64,000 nucleotides of DNA from Thuidium tamariscinum (taxonomy: Eukaryota; Streptophyta; Bryopsida; Hypnales; Thuidiaceae): assembly GCA_947034885.2 (NCBI GenBank), contig OX344754.2:18184501-18248500 (forward strand), in the 5' to 3' direction. Below the pieces are notes generated by a model. It did not search any database. It was not told the origin of the DNA and saw only the letters and a list, made by a program, of their open reading frames with translations. A program made the position numbers and the translations under genes. Shown in pieces: positions 33,480 through 49,133 of this stretch. Position 1 is the stretch's first letter. Each line of letters starts with the position of its first letter.

Positions 33480-36400
33480 ATGGCAGAACAACCGCCTCGA
33501 AAGCCCAAAGTGCCGCGCAGGAAAGAGTTGGAAGAAAGTTACCGGTCCTTGGAAGCCGAAGCGGCCGCCCGGCATAGGAGGGAGGTAGAACTCTTCGAAG
33601 CTGCTGTACAGCAGTCCAAATCTGCACAGCAATCCAAATCTCAGGTTGCTGATGAGAAAAAACAGAGAGGCCCAATTTTGCATTCTTCACCAAGTGCCGA
33701 GTACCCTTTCGGATTCGACATGGAGGAGGACTTGTCACTTGTGAGGCCTCCGGATGCTGTCGGCATCAACGGCCTAAGCTCTGGAGTTACAAATTCAAGC
33801 TCCAGTGAACCTCCGAGGCCAACGTCACGGCGCTCTCTCTTTCAGGACGAGGAAAGTTTGAGTAATCCTGAGCTTTTCGCGCCACCGCCACCGGGATTGT
33901 TTTCTCCACTGCCATCTGAATTGTCACCACCACAGGAATTCTCAAAACCACAAGATTTCTCACAACTACAGGAACTGTTTACCCCCACCCCGACACAGGA
34001 ATTCTTTACTTCACAGCCACAGGAGTTCTTGACTCCATCCCCGACAGAGGAATTATTTCCCTCACAGTCACAGGAATTCTTGACTCCACCCTCGACGCAG
34101 GAATTGCTTACTTCACAGTCACAGGAATTCTTGAATCCACCCCCGACGCAGGGATTGTTTACTCCAAGGCCACAGGAATTCTTGAATCCATCCCCGACAC
34201 AGGAATTGTTTACTCCACGGCCACAGGAATTGCTCACTCCACCAGCGGAGAAAGTTATAGAAGTGGAACATTCCTCTTCACATGATGAGAAGCCTTCCTC
34301 CCAGAAGCTGTATCTGCTATTCAGTGGCCTGACCTACACTGTATGTAAAAAGCTTTCCCGATGGCAGAGGTTCAAACGAGCGGTGTTGCCAGGCAAATCT
34401 ACGCACCCGCTGCCAAAGCCGCTGCGGTTGCTGGGCGGAATCTCAGGGGAGGCCCGAGATGGTGAGATTCTGGCCATCATGGGACCCAGCGGCTCCGGTA
34501 AATCCACCCTCATTGATGCACTTGCGCAGCGGATCAATTCTGTGAAAGGCACCATGACGTTGAACGGCAGTCAGCTCAGCGAGAGATTGATGCGCAACAT
34601 CTCCGCTTACGTTATGCAGGCATGAATTAAACACAACAATGCATGATGTTTTGCAGACATGCTAGTTACTGCCCGAGGTTTCTAAAAAGCTCATTTGAAG
34701 GAAAAGCACTCCTGATTTAAACCCTAAAAAAATTATCACTCTGAATTAAATCCATGAAAATTCTCGTCAAGACCTAATTTGATCGAGAAAATTCCAGGAC
34801 GACTTAATTGATCCAAAAAATCCATGCGAAGTACAGTTGAGACTAATAAGTTGCACACTGAAATTGGTCTGACAGGACGATCTCCTCTACCCGATGCTTA
34901 CCGTGAAAGAGACTCTCATGTTCTCAGCCTTCTTTCGGCTGCCGCCATCTCAATCGAAGGCGTCCAAAGTGGCCAGGGTGAACAATTTGCTGGATCAACT
35001 CGGCCTGCTGCGCGTTGCGAATACCATCATCGGCAATGAAGGTCGTCGCGGCGTCTCAGGAGGTGAGAGACGCCGTGTCTCCATTGGCATCGACATTGTT
35101 CACGACCCGCTCATCTTGTTCCTGGACGAGCCGACATCGGGACTGGATTCAACTAGCGCGTATTTGGTCGTAAGTTGAAAATCTCTTCCACTTCCATTTC
35201 TTCGAAACTCTCATTCCAGCTACATTCGACACTTTATTCTTCTGATTGTTATTCTCGCACACTCCCTTCCCCTTCAATTCTTCAAAATTCCTTCCCAACA
35301 ATCATTCTAGCTACGAAACCCTAACTCTCTACAATTCTCATCACCCTCATTCTATAAAGTTCCGGTCACCCTCATTCATTAAAAATTCCGATCACCCTCA
35401 TTTTTTACAATTGTGATCAACCGTTCTTTTCAACTCTTATAACCAATCCGTTGCAATTATGATCACCCTCGTTCTTTACAATTCTGATCACCTTAGCTCA
35501 TTCTTAACAATTCTGATCATCCTCAATCACACTAATTCGTTGAAATTTTCCAATTCTGACGACCCAACCAGGTGCGCACCCTCCAAAAAATTGCGCAGAC
35601 AGGAAGCTTGGTGGTGCTGTCCATTCATCAACCGAGCTACCGTATCATGGGTCTGTTCGACCGCTTGATCATCCTGGCGTTCGGGGAGAAAGTGTACGGA
35701 GGCCCGGCCACCGAACTCAACCTGTTCTTCGAGGAATTCGGCCGCCCCGTTCCGAAACATGAGAACAGCACCGAACACGCCTTGGATCTCATCCAGGAGC
35801 TTCATGGATCACAAGTAATTTTCTCCATTTACCCACATCCTAACAACAATGCCCGTTTCCTCATCAGCCTAATTTAAACCCAAAGAAAACCTCAATTTTG
35901 TCATCAACCTTCATCAACCCTAATAGCAATCCTCATTTCCTCAAGCATCCAATTTCAACCCGATGGAAACTTCTCATCAACCTTCCTAATCAGCCAGTCT
36001 TCATAACAGTAAGCAATGCACTATTCATGTCTATGAAGCTCACGCATGTAGGCAGATTATTTCCCCTCAACCCAATTAATTCAATTTCTCAGCCCTGAAA
36101 TGTCACTCTTAGTCCTCTGGGGTGTCACAGGGTTAAGGTTGAAGGATCTCAAATTGTTGGCCTTCTAATTTTTCATGTGTTACTAATATGACCTTAAATT
36201 CTCATTATGGAATTGCGGGAGATTGCGAGAGATTTTCATGAATGCACAAAATTGTCCCTCTTTCTATTACCAATGGGAATTCTCCTCCGGAACGTGTGCA
36301 GGAAGGAATCAAGCCCCTGGTGGAGTTTTGCAAGGAGTGGGAGGCAAAATCAAAAACCCCGGCACCAATACAGGAAGAGTTTCGCGACACTGGAGCCACA

Positions 36401-38008
36401 ATGCCAAACATCTTATTGAACAAGAAATTGCACGCTACGAAGCCGGCAAACCCTGGGTGGCATCGGAAAACAGGCATGGATGCAGTGGGCAGCTTCGCAA
36501 ATCCGGGGTGGGCAGAGATCCTGGTATTGGTGCGGCGGTCGTGGAAGAACATCAAGCGCACTCCAGAGTTGTTTCTGATGCGCTTGTCAACGGTTATGAT
36601 CACGAGCTTCATTCTTGCCACCATTTTCTGGCACATCGACACCACTTACCAAGGCGTTCAGGTTGGCATTCCATTTCACTGATTCATGCTGTGCATTGAT
36701 TTGATTGAGGTTTAGGGTTTAGAGTTAGAGTTAGAGTTTTCAGGGTTATGCGGTTGTTGAAAGTGATCATCTCTAACCTCATTCTGGTCATTCTCATCAA
36801 GCACCTTAACATCACTTACTGAGACATTCAGGTTTGCATTTCACCTCAATTTGTGCGGCACTTCAATATGAGGTTTAGGGATTTAGGGTTTTAGGGTTTT
36901 AGGGTTTTGCATTCAAGGTTAGGAATTCTGAATGAAGTTGACATAATGTTATGATAGCAAAGCTGAGTGGTGCCAATTAGATTGTTTAAGTAATGGTTGA
37001 GATGGAAACGTTGGAATCTACTCATTTGTGCAAGAAGAAGTGAGATTCCAATTGCGTTGAAGATTTCATCAATTGCCTTGTTTTTGTTTAGATGATATTA
37101 GAAGTATAAATTCCATAGGTTTGACTAAAAGTAATTCATATTCACAAAATGAAATGGAAACTAGATATAGATGTGTATGATAAAGTAACATTTATAAGTT
37201 TGTGATTTTATTGCAGGAACGATTAGGATTTTTTGCCTTTGCAATGTCAACAACATATTATACATGTGCAGATGCTTTACCGGTTTTTTTACAAGAACGA
37301 TATATATTTATGAGGGAAACATCAACAAATGCATATCGTAAATCATCGTATGTTCTTGCTCATGCAATTATATATGTCCCATTCCTCGCAATGTTATCTA
37401 TGGCATTCTGTATCATCATGTGGTGGGCAGTGGGATTGGCAGGTGGAGGCTCTGGTTTCTTTTTCTTTTTTCTTATTGTTTGGGCATCCTTTTGGGCTGG
37501 TAATTCTTTTGTGACATTGCTATCTGCAATCATACCCAACGTAATGCTTGGATACACTATAGTTGTGGCCGTACTCGCCTATTTTTTACTATTGAGTGGG
37601 TTTTTCATATCAAGACTACGAATCCCTTGGTATTGGAGATGGTTTCATTATATTTCCATCATCAAATATCCATATGAAGCTGTTTTGATTAATGAATTTG
37701 AAAAGACAAAATCATGCTTTGAATTTGGACGACAATTACTACTTGGTACCCCACTAGCGCATTTGGATGAGAGCATTGTAGATGGAATCTTGTATTACAT
37801 TCGATCATGGCCTCAATTAAGAAATACCCAATATTCACTATTAAGTCCAACATCATGTCTACTAACAGGATGTGATATATTGGTGACAAAAGAAATCACA
37901 GAATTGAGCAAATGGAATTGCTTAGGAATTACAATAGCATTTGGTATTTTTTTTCGTTTTGCATTTTACATAGTTATTAGGATTTCTGGAAAGAACAAAA
38001 GAGATTGA
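33480..38008 (+). CDS. ABC transporter G family member (half-size, ABCG1/2/6/16/20 group)
   Basis: A plasma-membrane half-transporter of the group that exports lipid precursors of suberin and pollen wall in seed plants. Exons: 33480-34619, 34876-35169, 35572-35814, 36302-36661, 37217-38008 (942 residues). Landmarks: Walker [10 protein letters not shown] at 335-343, [14 protein letters not shown], signature [12 protein letters not shown] at 440-451, Walker B ILFLDEP at 460-466, H-loop His497, then a transmembrane domain from about residue 640 with [23 protein letters not shown] split off by an intron. The first intron needs a GC donor (CAG|GCATGA). Residues 1 to about 270 form an unusually long low-complexity N-terminus with five 17-residue repeats. 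The last exon is intronless and markedly richer in A/T-ending codons than exons 1-4. Substrate is not deducible. Confidence 0.9.
33990..34244 (+). repeat. Five tandem 51-bp units coding a Pro/Gln-rich repeat in the ABCG N-terminus
   Basis: The encoded units are [68 protein letters not shown] and [17 protein letters not shown]. Each is 17 residues and in frame. They follow a less regular region ([19 protein letters not shown]). The differences are mixed silent and replacement changes. A long N-terminal repeat array is not a usual feature of this transporter group. Confidence 0.9.
35205..35570. repeat. Degenerate minisatellite in ABCG intron 2
   Basis: Repeats of a loosely 30-40-bp unit around ACAATTCTGATCACCCTCATTC fill the intron almost to the acceptor (for example at 35335, 35360, 35392, 35455, 35480, 35510). 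The pyrimidine bias may help the 3' splice site. Unit boundaries are approximate. Confidence 0.65.
36709..36910. repeat. Telomere-like tracts and a ghost copy of the exon 4 end in ABCG intron 4
   Basis: Short TTTAGGG/TTTTAGGG runs lie at 36709-36748 and 36872-36910. Between them, 36764-36880 is a diverged repeat of 36598-36717, which covers the end of exon 4 and its splice donor (ACTTAC...TTCAGGTT and GAGGTTTAGGG shared). So the exon end and intron start were tandemly duplicated, and the second copy now decays in the intron. Confidence 0.65.
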
Positions 38009-40422
38009 TATTTACTTTTCTCAATCTTATGAAATGTATCATCTCCATTTTTATATTTGAAACACATAGAGTTTCATTTTGATGTACATTGTGTATTTAA
38101 AATTGTTGCATCTATTACTTACAATTCTCATGTATTTAAATGGAAACTATAGAATTAAATATTTGTAGACATTATGAAATTATTGTGATGTTGATCAAAT
38201 TTTAAGAAAATTGAAGTATGAAAACTTTTAACTCATAAATTGTCACAAATTATAAATGACCATATATTATATTAAGAATTATAATTCCAATGTCAAATCA
38301 AATATATATATATATGATTATTGACAATCAGAGATTTTAAAATAAGCAAAGGTTAGGAATAAACAAAAAATCTATTCCTCTATTCCTAAAAACTCTATAA
38401 ATTCATAAAATCATAATTTAGCCATTCTACCTCTATAAAACCTAGATGTCCTCTAAAGACAAAATTATATCTTTGAAATGTTTTTTTATTTTTAATACAA
38501 TTGAAGTATAGATTCAAAACTACTTGTAGAAGGTTTTATTGATCAATTAGAAAGAACAAAAAACTTTATTGTTTTAAACAATGGATACATTTAAAAGTAA
38601 GAGAATTTTGCAAAAAATACCCTATACGTTAATTCATCATTATATGCAATTGGGAATGCACATAAGTGTTGCATGCAATTATATTTCCTAGATGTGATCA
38701 TTCTAATTTATTCAAATGAAATGAAATGGTAACCTCCATTTCTACAACATTTTTGAACTTCAAGACAACAATTGCACTTTGCTATCTAAAATTCAAGGTT
38801 CTTTTTATTGTAGAACATAATAAATGCAAGCTTGTCTGTATATTGTAGGCCACTATAATACAAATAAATTCTTGTTATAATGTAAGGTAATTACATCTAA
38901 TTTTGAGTTATTTTTTAAACTGACCTATTCTAGATTCTTGTCTACTATCTACAAGAGTCTATAGTTGATTATCCTAAAAGTCTATTTTCAATACTTTGAA
39001 AATTTGTAGTTTTTCATATGGTGTCTAAAAATTACATCCTAAGAAAATCTAGAATCTCCTTTTAACTACTAATAAGATTCAACAAGAAGTTTATCAATGT
39101 AATAATGAGAACTATGTTGAATTGCTTATTTATGCAATTTTAGGTGTTATTACTTTACTCCAAAAGGACTCCCCTCCTTTACCACTCAAAATTGTTATCA
39201 TACATTTCTCATTCCTAATTCATTTTAAACTAAGAGTTTTTTGTTTTGCATACTATGGGAAATTAGTATTGATTCCTTTGGAAGGTTGGGTTTGAAAACA
39301 CTACCATGCTTTGAATACCTTACATGGTTTAAAGTATATATGTTCACACTTAGTGCTAAAGATTGTTGTTACTAAGGATCTTTGGAATGAATTTAGACCT
39401 ACCTTTAGACTAGATTCACATTGCAAACATCACCACTAACACCAAGTGCAAACATACTTATAACCCTTCATTATCTAGCTAAGGCCCAAACTTGTCTAAA
39501 AGCATCTTTGCTTTTCAAGCCTTATAAGTCTAATGTCACTCAAGTATAAAAATCTCAATCGTATAGTCTTGTAGTGCGTATGATGTAGATGACATTGATC
39601 AAATTTGGAGTCATTTGGCTACATAAATTGCAAAATCATAATGCTTTAGTAATAAAAAAAGATGCTAAAATTTTACTAAAAACACATTTGGAGGTGAAAT
39701 TTGATTACTAAACCTACTCGAATGAAAAAAAATTTAAACTAAAAAGTGATTTAAAATTAACATACAAAGACATTGATAAAAAAATGTCATTCAATTGACT
39801 CATGAAGCTTACAAAATGACTTTGAAATGTCAAAAAAATAGCAAAAAAGGATGCCAAAAATACATCTATAACTAAACCTCCTTCTACTAAAATGCCTCTC
39901 AATCATTCACAACTTATTAGATTGATATGAAAATTTAGCCATACAAACTAGACTAAAATGCACAACTTTTTTCAAAATTTTTATTAGAAATGAACACCAT
40001 ATGAAGAATAAATAAGGTGCCAAAGTTCATTGTCATCGAAAAATGTCTAATTTTGCACTTTGAATTGCTTCCAAACATTCCAAACAACTTAGATTGCCAT
40101 AAAAATTTGACTACAGTAAATAGACTTCTAGAGGAACATGACTCAAAAAAATTGATTGAAATCAAACATTGGATGAAGGAGATACAAGCCTTCAAAGTTG
40201 CATCCACCAATTGCATTTTGATTAACTCAAATTGAAACTGTGAACTTCAATTGGCTACCACAACATCTATACATCTTCGATTGATTTGAAAATTTTGCCT
40301 CACAAAGTAGACTAATATGCGCAACTTTTCCAACAAGCTTTATTGAGTTTGAACATTGAATGCAAAAGTTACAGCACTCTGAAATGGACTGCCAAATTTT
40401 GTAAGGACACTTTTTGTTCCCT
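38009..40422. other. AT-rich intergenic DNA
   Basis: No gene recognised. A short (TA)n tract is at about 38303-38315. Around 39920-40000 and 40250-40340 there is a diverged repeat pair sharing GAAAATTT.GCC..ACAAA.TAGACTAA.ATGC.CAAC, perhaps an old element. Confidence 0.4.
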
Positions 40423-40699
40423 TAAGGTAGGTACACCCAAAAGCGCCCTGTTCCTAAAAGCGCCATCTATAGTGCACATACATTTCCAAAATCAGTCATG
40501 TTCACAGATTGTAGATGGCGCTTTCAGAAACAAACTTTGACTGTTAATAACTTTTGCATACAGTATCCAAATCCTGCATTCTTTGGTGCGTTGGAACATG
40601 CTTTCACTTGCCAACAAGACTACATAAAAATTTGAACTAATTAATAGCAGGAACTAGGCTCAGTATGAATAAGTGGCGCTTTTGGGTGTACCTACCTTA
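40423..40699 (-). mobile_element. Short inverted-repeat element, TAAGGTAGGTACACC family, copy 3
   Basis: The ends TAAGGTAGGTACACCCAAAA and TTTTGGGTGTACCTACCTTA are perfect inverted repeats, the best preserved of the four copies. The interior is in the opposite orientation to copies 1 and 2 (TTGGAACATGCTTTCACTTGCC). It lies about 350 bp upstream of the threonine synthase start, so it may sit in that promoter. Confidence 0.85.
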
Positions 40700-43520
<2,821 letters not shown>

Positions 43521-44643
43521 AGTATCTCGCATGTAGGTCAAAATGAGTGGCTTACTTAGGGTAGCTTTTCATCTCTGTAGTGTAGTTTTCGAATGAGCAG
43601 CAGGTATTTGTGTGCGGCGTCGAGGTCAATCTTGTTTCTGGGGAAGGAAGATGAGCATACTATCTTGTAGGTTGTTGGGGTTAAGTTTTGACACGCCATA
43701 GCGATGTGAATGTATCGTGGGACTTGGGTGGAATGTAAGTGTTGCCTACTGCGGTTGGGGCAACCAGAATCGCTACTTTTGTTCTTGCGGCTAATCTTAG
43801 TTCTTATTGGGCTGGTCTTTTTCTTACATGTTCTTGTTGGTAAGCGGATTCCAGTGGACCAAGAAATGCGTCTTTTGAATCCTGGACCTTAAAAACTAAG
43901 GTGAAATGGATTTTTGGGTAAATGATGAAATTCGCCATTCATATCAGATTTTGATTTGGTCTGTGTCCTTTCTAGAAGTATAATACTACTGTAAAATATA
44001 TACCCTGAAAAATTGCACATGCAAATGGTAGCCAATGGATGACTTTCAAGATCACTATAGAAATGAAGAAAGAACCTATGGGAGGTAGCAACACCTCAAC
44101 CCTTGAAGGATTTTGGAGACCTAAGTGTTTGATGGATGATATCTATCTAAATCTTTAATTTTTTTTTTTCTTCTAAACTTCATATCCTAGGTTTGGGCCT
44201 CTAGTATGGAGATAAGATTAAAAGAGTCTCTTGAAATTCCAAGTTTCATAGTAAATTTGTAAAGTGACATCTTGATCATGTTTTGTTTTAATCTTGGAAT
44301 GTTGTGGTGGGTTAGTGAGGAAATCATGAATTTGAAATCGTAGGAATCATTGGTATTAAAAAAACCCTAAAGAATTAATTTGAAGTCAAACTATAGTAAT
44401 AGGTTAATCTTTTCCATCCTTAGGTGAATAGTTGTAATTGTGTCCTATATAGAAGAATGCCTTGGTATTAAAAAAAAGACTATACAATAATGTAAGAAAA
44501 ATGAATTGTGCTCCTTCTAGGAAATACTATTGATTTATATTGCTTGTATAGGTCAGTTTCAAGAGTTTGTACCAAAATAGTTTACTTTTTGCATTTCAAC
44601 CATTTGGTAGACATATAGGAATTTTTCTATTTTCGACTCTTTA
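43521..44643. other. Threonine synthase 3' flank and intergenic DNA
   Basis: Presumed 3' UTR in the first few hundred bases, then AT-rich sequence without a recognised gene. Confidence 0.4.
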
Positions 44644-47455
44644 CACTACTAGAATTGGGGGGTATATATGATTGCAATGAATGACTGATGTATGATTGAT
44701 TATCCAGTTTGACTCAAAAAATGATTAATACTTCTATAATTGCACCAATGTTTGTTTTACAGTATTTTCAAGTCATTTTCAAGTCATTTTTTGCTACTCA
44801 AGGATGAAGACCTTATAGAGAGGGATAGTCACAATGGACATTCATTGAAATTGGAATGCAAGGAACGGGGGAGAACCTTCTTGGATGCCCTAGTCATGAA
44901 TTAGTCATTGATTGCAACTGATCTTTACTATTTTGCATCTTAAATACTCCCTCCGTCCCAAAATGATCTTCTTGTTGGCCTTAATTTTTTGTCCCAAAAT
45001 GATCTTCTTGTCGCCTTTCGTAACATGAAAATTTGTCAAATTTGGATTTTAATTCTTCTCCAAGACTAGCAAAACAACTTTAAGCAATAATTTCCCTTCC
45101 ATTCATAAAATCATCAATCAAAAGACAAAAGAAATGACTAAAGGGGTTAATCAACACTTTTTGTTTGTATTTTTTGCATCTCTTTGAGTGTTGCCTACTT
45201 GAAGGAGGTGAAGCTTTGGTAGGTGGAACAAAGGTTCACACATGGTCTTAGGCCCATACTAATCACCCACAAAACAACAACCTCAAATTCAAAATTTAAG
45301 TGTCCATTGGTGCTTTTTGAAAATGCCTCTTAAATTCTACTTTTCTATATTCTAAAATTACACTTTGGAGAAGGCTTTTAAAACTCAAAGTTTCAAAGAT
45401 ACTAAGAGTGAACCAAGCTTTGCTTACAAATCCAAAGAGGACTTTAAAATGTTATTTTTGACCTTAATTCATAATATTTTGTTAAATAGAAAGATCATTT
45501 TGGGACGGAGGTAGTATAACTTTAGGATCTTTGGGTGGCCCCATTGCAATTTTTTTTAAAAGATGGATAGGGCAACATGCTGACATGGATGGCAGTTGTA
45601 CTAATATTACTAGAATGTCACTGCATATTACTAATTTACTATAGCATGACTTCAAAATGACTGCAACATCTTTTTTGTTTGGAAAGTAAGTTTTAGAGTT
45701 TGAATTGGTGAAGCTTTTTGCTAAATTGGAGGTTAGTCATTGTAGGGTGACTAAACTGCAACTACCACAATTTAAGAAAATGATACAAAGCAATGGGACC
45801 TCACAAGCGGATTTAAAGTGGCTTCAAAGCATTGTTTCTTCATTGCAATTACTGATTTGGAGGGATCATCTTCTCACCTCAACAACAATATGCTGAGGTA
45901 TTTTCAATATAGTTTTAAACATCATAATTTACATTAGATATGCTTGGTTATGAATCAACTCGTGAGTGTGCTAAATTAGAAGATGTAAGACAACTAAAAC
46001 ATCTCATACAAAGTACAATTCTATTGCATTTATGCTAACTAATAATCTTCTAGTTGACAACTACAATTGCATATGCAATTTAGGATTTTCTAACACTTAC
46101 ACTCTAATATCATTCTTGATTTAATAAGTTCTTTCTAATTTTTCTACTCTTTATTTATCTTTTTCACTTAAAAAAAATATTTTTTTCAATTGCATACTTC
46201 TTTTGTCTTTTAAAAAAAAATGATGCATTGCTAGTGGGCTTTCTTTTTGTTGGTGTATATTATTTTTTTCCTTGGGGTCCATTTGTATGATTTATTTAAA
46301 CTTCCATTGGCATGCCAACAATGAATTTAAGAAGTTTGCACCATTGTCATTGCACTATTTTTTATTACTTCATTTGATTCACATTTGAATTACTAAGGAT
46401 CTTAATAAATTTACATTAAAGTATTCAAATAGACCTAATGCTCAATCTAATGGTAGTTGTTGAATCCCATTTCTCCCTTATACAAATGATAACATTGCTA
46501 CTCTAGTTTCATTAAAGAATGACTTCCTGTGACTACTAAATGACTTCTTATGACTACTAAATGAGTGCTCAAAAGTTTCAAACTATTGCACAACTACTCC
46601 ACTACTACTTTGGCATGTTGTGCATTATCATTCATTGTGCTATTTGCAAACATCTTATACATCAATTGTTGCACTTTTCTTGCAGGAAGTGAGGAAACTT
46701 GACACAACTATATATATATTTGTTTGGAAGAAATCAACTATAGATGATCTTTGTATTCTTCTTGTACCAATCATTTTTTAAACCTTTTAACAAATTTGTT
46801 TATAATCTTGATGAGAGGCTTGAAATCTAAAATGAATTTTTGGAGATGAAAGTGAGTTTGATTTCCCAACTTTCATAAGTTGAAAGTTTTTTGCAAAAAA
46901 TTAATCTACTATACCTTAATTAGATCTAAAATTTTACTTAAAATACAATTCCTGGGTTTTATATATCCCACATGGTTTGTTTTGTTTTTCCTTCTACTAT
47001 TCCACTCCTATAAAGAGCTTCTAATTTCATCTCTTGATACTTACACATTAAATGCTTTTGAAAGCAATGTGACACTTGTGTCAAATATGATGTATAGTGT
47101 ATGTTATATTGTATATAGTGTTTAATTATGTATGGTATATTGTGTATGGTATTTAATTATGTATGGCATATGATTTATTGTATATGGTAAATCATTGTGA
47201 CACTTTGAATGTGCTTATATAACTTTAGGATGACTAAAGAGTTACTTGCCACATGTCAATCCATTTAGAGAATGCAAAGATTCCATCATGACTAAAAAAT
47301 AACTCTTTAAGTGCACTTACATGTTAGATTGATCAAATTGCTCCTAACAATATGGCAACTACAAAGTGACTTCAAAATGACTCTGTAAATGCACTTATAT
47401 ATTAGACTTGTTAGATTGTGGCATTGTGCACTGATAGTATTGCAACTACTAGAGT
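44644..47455 (+). mobile_element. CACTA (En/Spm-like) non-autonomous element, right end missing
   Basis: Begins CACTACTAGAATTGGGGGG after TTA. It matches the reverse strand of 56763-59499 over most of its length: terminal region, the 45550-45650 block, and 46560-47450 against 57090-58250. Many AATGACT/AGTCATT motifs near the end are typical CACTA subterminal repeats. Homology stops near 47455 without the expected opposite terminus. A Stowaway element (44947-45514) is inserted in it. Open frames at 45705 and 46880 are not recognisable as transposase. Confidence 0.7.
44947..45514. mobile_element. Stowaway-type MITE
   Basis: The termini CTCCCTCCGTCCCAAAAT and ATTTTGGGACGGAGGTAG are the classical plant Stowaway ends and are flanked by TA at 44945-44946 and 45515-45516. 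It is 568 bp. The left end holds a second, direct copy of TCCCAAAATGATCTTCTTGT about 36 bp inward. It is mobilised in trans by Tc1/mariner transposases in the plants studied. Confidence 0.92.
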
Positions 47456-49133
47456 GTGAGCAATTCTAACTCCACCCTTGAGTTTAAAATCTATCACACG
47501 GGTTCTATGTCTAATCAAGTGCTTTCTCTAATTGGGTGTTTAAAGAGTGCCTTCCAAGCAATGAACTCTTTTAATCACGTCTTCTAATCGCTAATTTTCC
47601 TTAATAAGTTTCAATAGTTGATAATTCAAATCCTTCTTTGAAAATGTTTTTAATTTAATTCTATTCTAAAAATTAACTACTCTATTCTATCCTATCCTAA
47701 TTTATAATGTAAAATTTTATCTAACCCTAATTCCAAGCATTTGATAAAAAGAAACTTAGTAACAAAACAATGAGAATAAAAATCAAGTGGGATTGATTTA
47801 CCTCCTCAGCATAAATCTCCATCGTCCCATCGTCCCATCGTCAAACATCATCATATGGATGTAGTCTCCCGCGATCTTGCCATTGAAATCATCGCAGCTC
47901 TCCACCTAATCCATGATACCTAAATGGGGAATAACACCAAGGAACAATCCAAGGTCTTTTGGATCTGATTGAGCTTCAAAAGGTACTTAGAACTACCCCT
48001 ACTTTAGGTACCATTGACAAGTTGAAAGCAATTTGTTCAAGAAATTTAAAACCATGACCAAAAAACACATTTTAGTACACTATAGGGTACCTAAATGGGG
48101 AGTTACACCAAGGAACAGCCCAAGGTCCATTGGATCCAACTAAGCCTCCAAAGGTACTTATTGCTACTTTTATTTCATGTACATTTGAAGATTAAATATA
48201 CACCTTTGATTATAAGTCAATTGGAAATAATTCACAACTTGCACAATAAATAATTTGAAATTGAACATTGGTATGAAGAGGAAATATAGGGCCACAACTT
48301 TATATGGCATGAGAAGCATTTGAAGTTGACGCAACTAAAATGAATATCCCTCAATATCTTCTTTATATTTGATAAAAGGAATAAAATTCTACTCATTCAT
48401 AAAGGTGATTATAGTGGGGTAGCTTGAGCTACCTACAAGATCTTAGCTAGATCAGATTAGGATCATGGAGCTAGTTTAAGCTACCTTTCTTTTGGATGTG
48501 CATATAGTTTTTGCAAAAAAACTTTGTTACGTCCAACCAAACATTGAAATAGTGTCTTTTTTGCAATTTGCTTCATTATGCGAAGGTTGTTGTGAGGAGA
48601 AAAAAGAAGGCTTTAAATTCTTCTTACATGAGATGAGAAGTATTTGAAGACAGTTGAAAAGATGCAAAACACCCCTAAATCCCTCCATTTGTGATACCTA
48701 ATTGTTGTTGTATTTTTATTTTTTTTAATAAATTATAACCAATTTACTACATAGACTACAATTTTTTTGGCATAGTATTGTAGAATTTGTTTTTGTTTAA
48801 GGTCAAGTTTTGTAAGAAGAAGAGGACTAGTTCTTTAAGCTTGTTTTTTTCTTTTCTTTTTTATAATTTCTTATAGTCATTTAAGGAAGTGGAAATTTTG
48901 ATTTGACGAATTGGGATCTTCATGGCATTGGCTTTTTGAAGGTACTAAAATGAAGTACTCTTGGAAGGCCAAATGGATCTAGCTAGCCCTTTAGGAGTAG
49001 TTTATGTTAGTATTCCCATTCTAGTCTTTTTTATAGAATGTTAAAAAAAATTTAGCCACTTTGGCATTATGATTATAAAAATAAGATGGATGAGGCATCC
49101 ATCCACATCCCTTTTTTCCTAATGTAAGGTGTG
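47456..49133. other. Intergenic DNA with a short direct repeat
   Basis: The stretches 47928-48000 and 48088-48165 share GGTACCTAAATGGGGA, ACACCAAGGAACA, CCCAAGGTC and CAAAGGTACTTA, with a weaker relative near 50860-50930. No gene recognised; open frames are short. Confidence 0.5.

Noticed and set aside
33842-34237. A 131-codon minus-strand frame rich in Cys, Gly, Ser and Val
   Set aside because: It is the antisense shadow of the ABCG N-terminal repeat array; its regularity comes from the 51-bp repeats.
44644-47455. Open frames at 45705 and 46880 as possible transposase
   Set aside because: No conserved motif is visible, and the 46880 frame is matched by a differently diverged frame in the sister element, so both look like non-coding interior.
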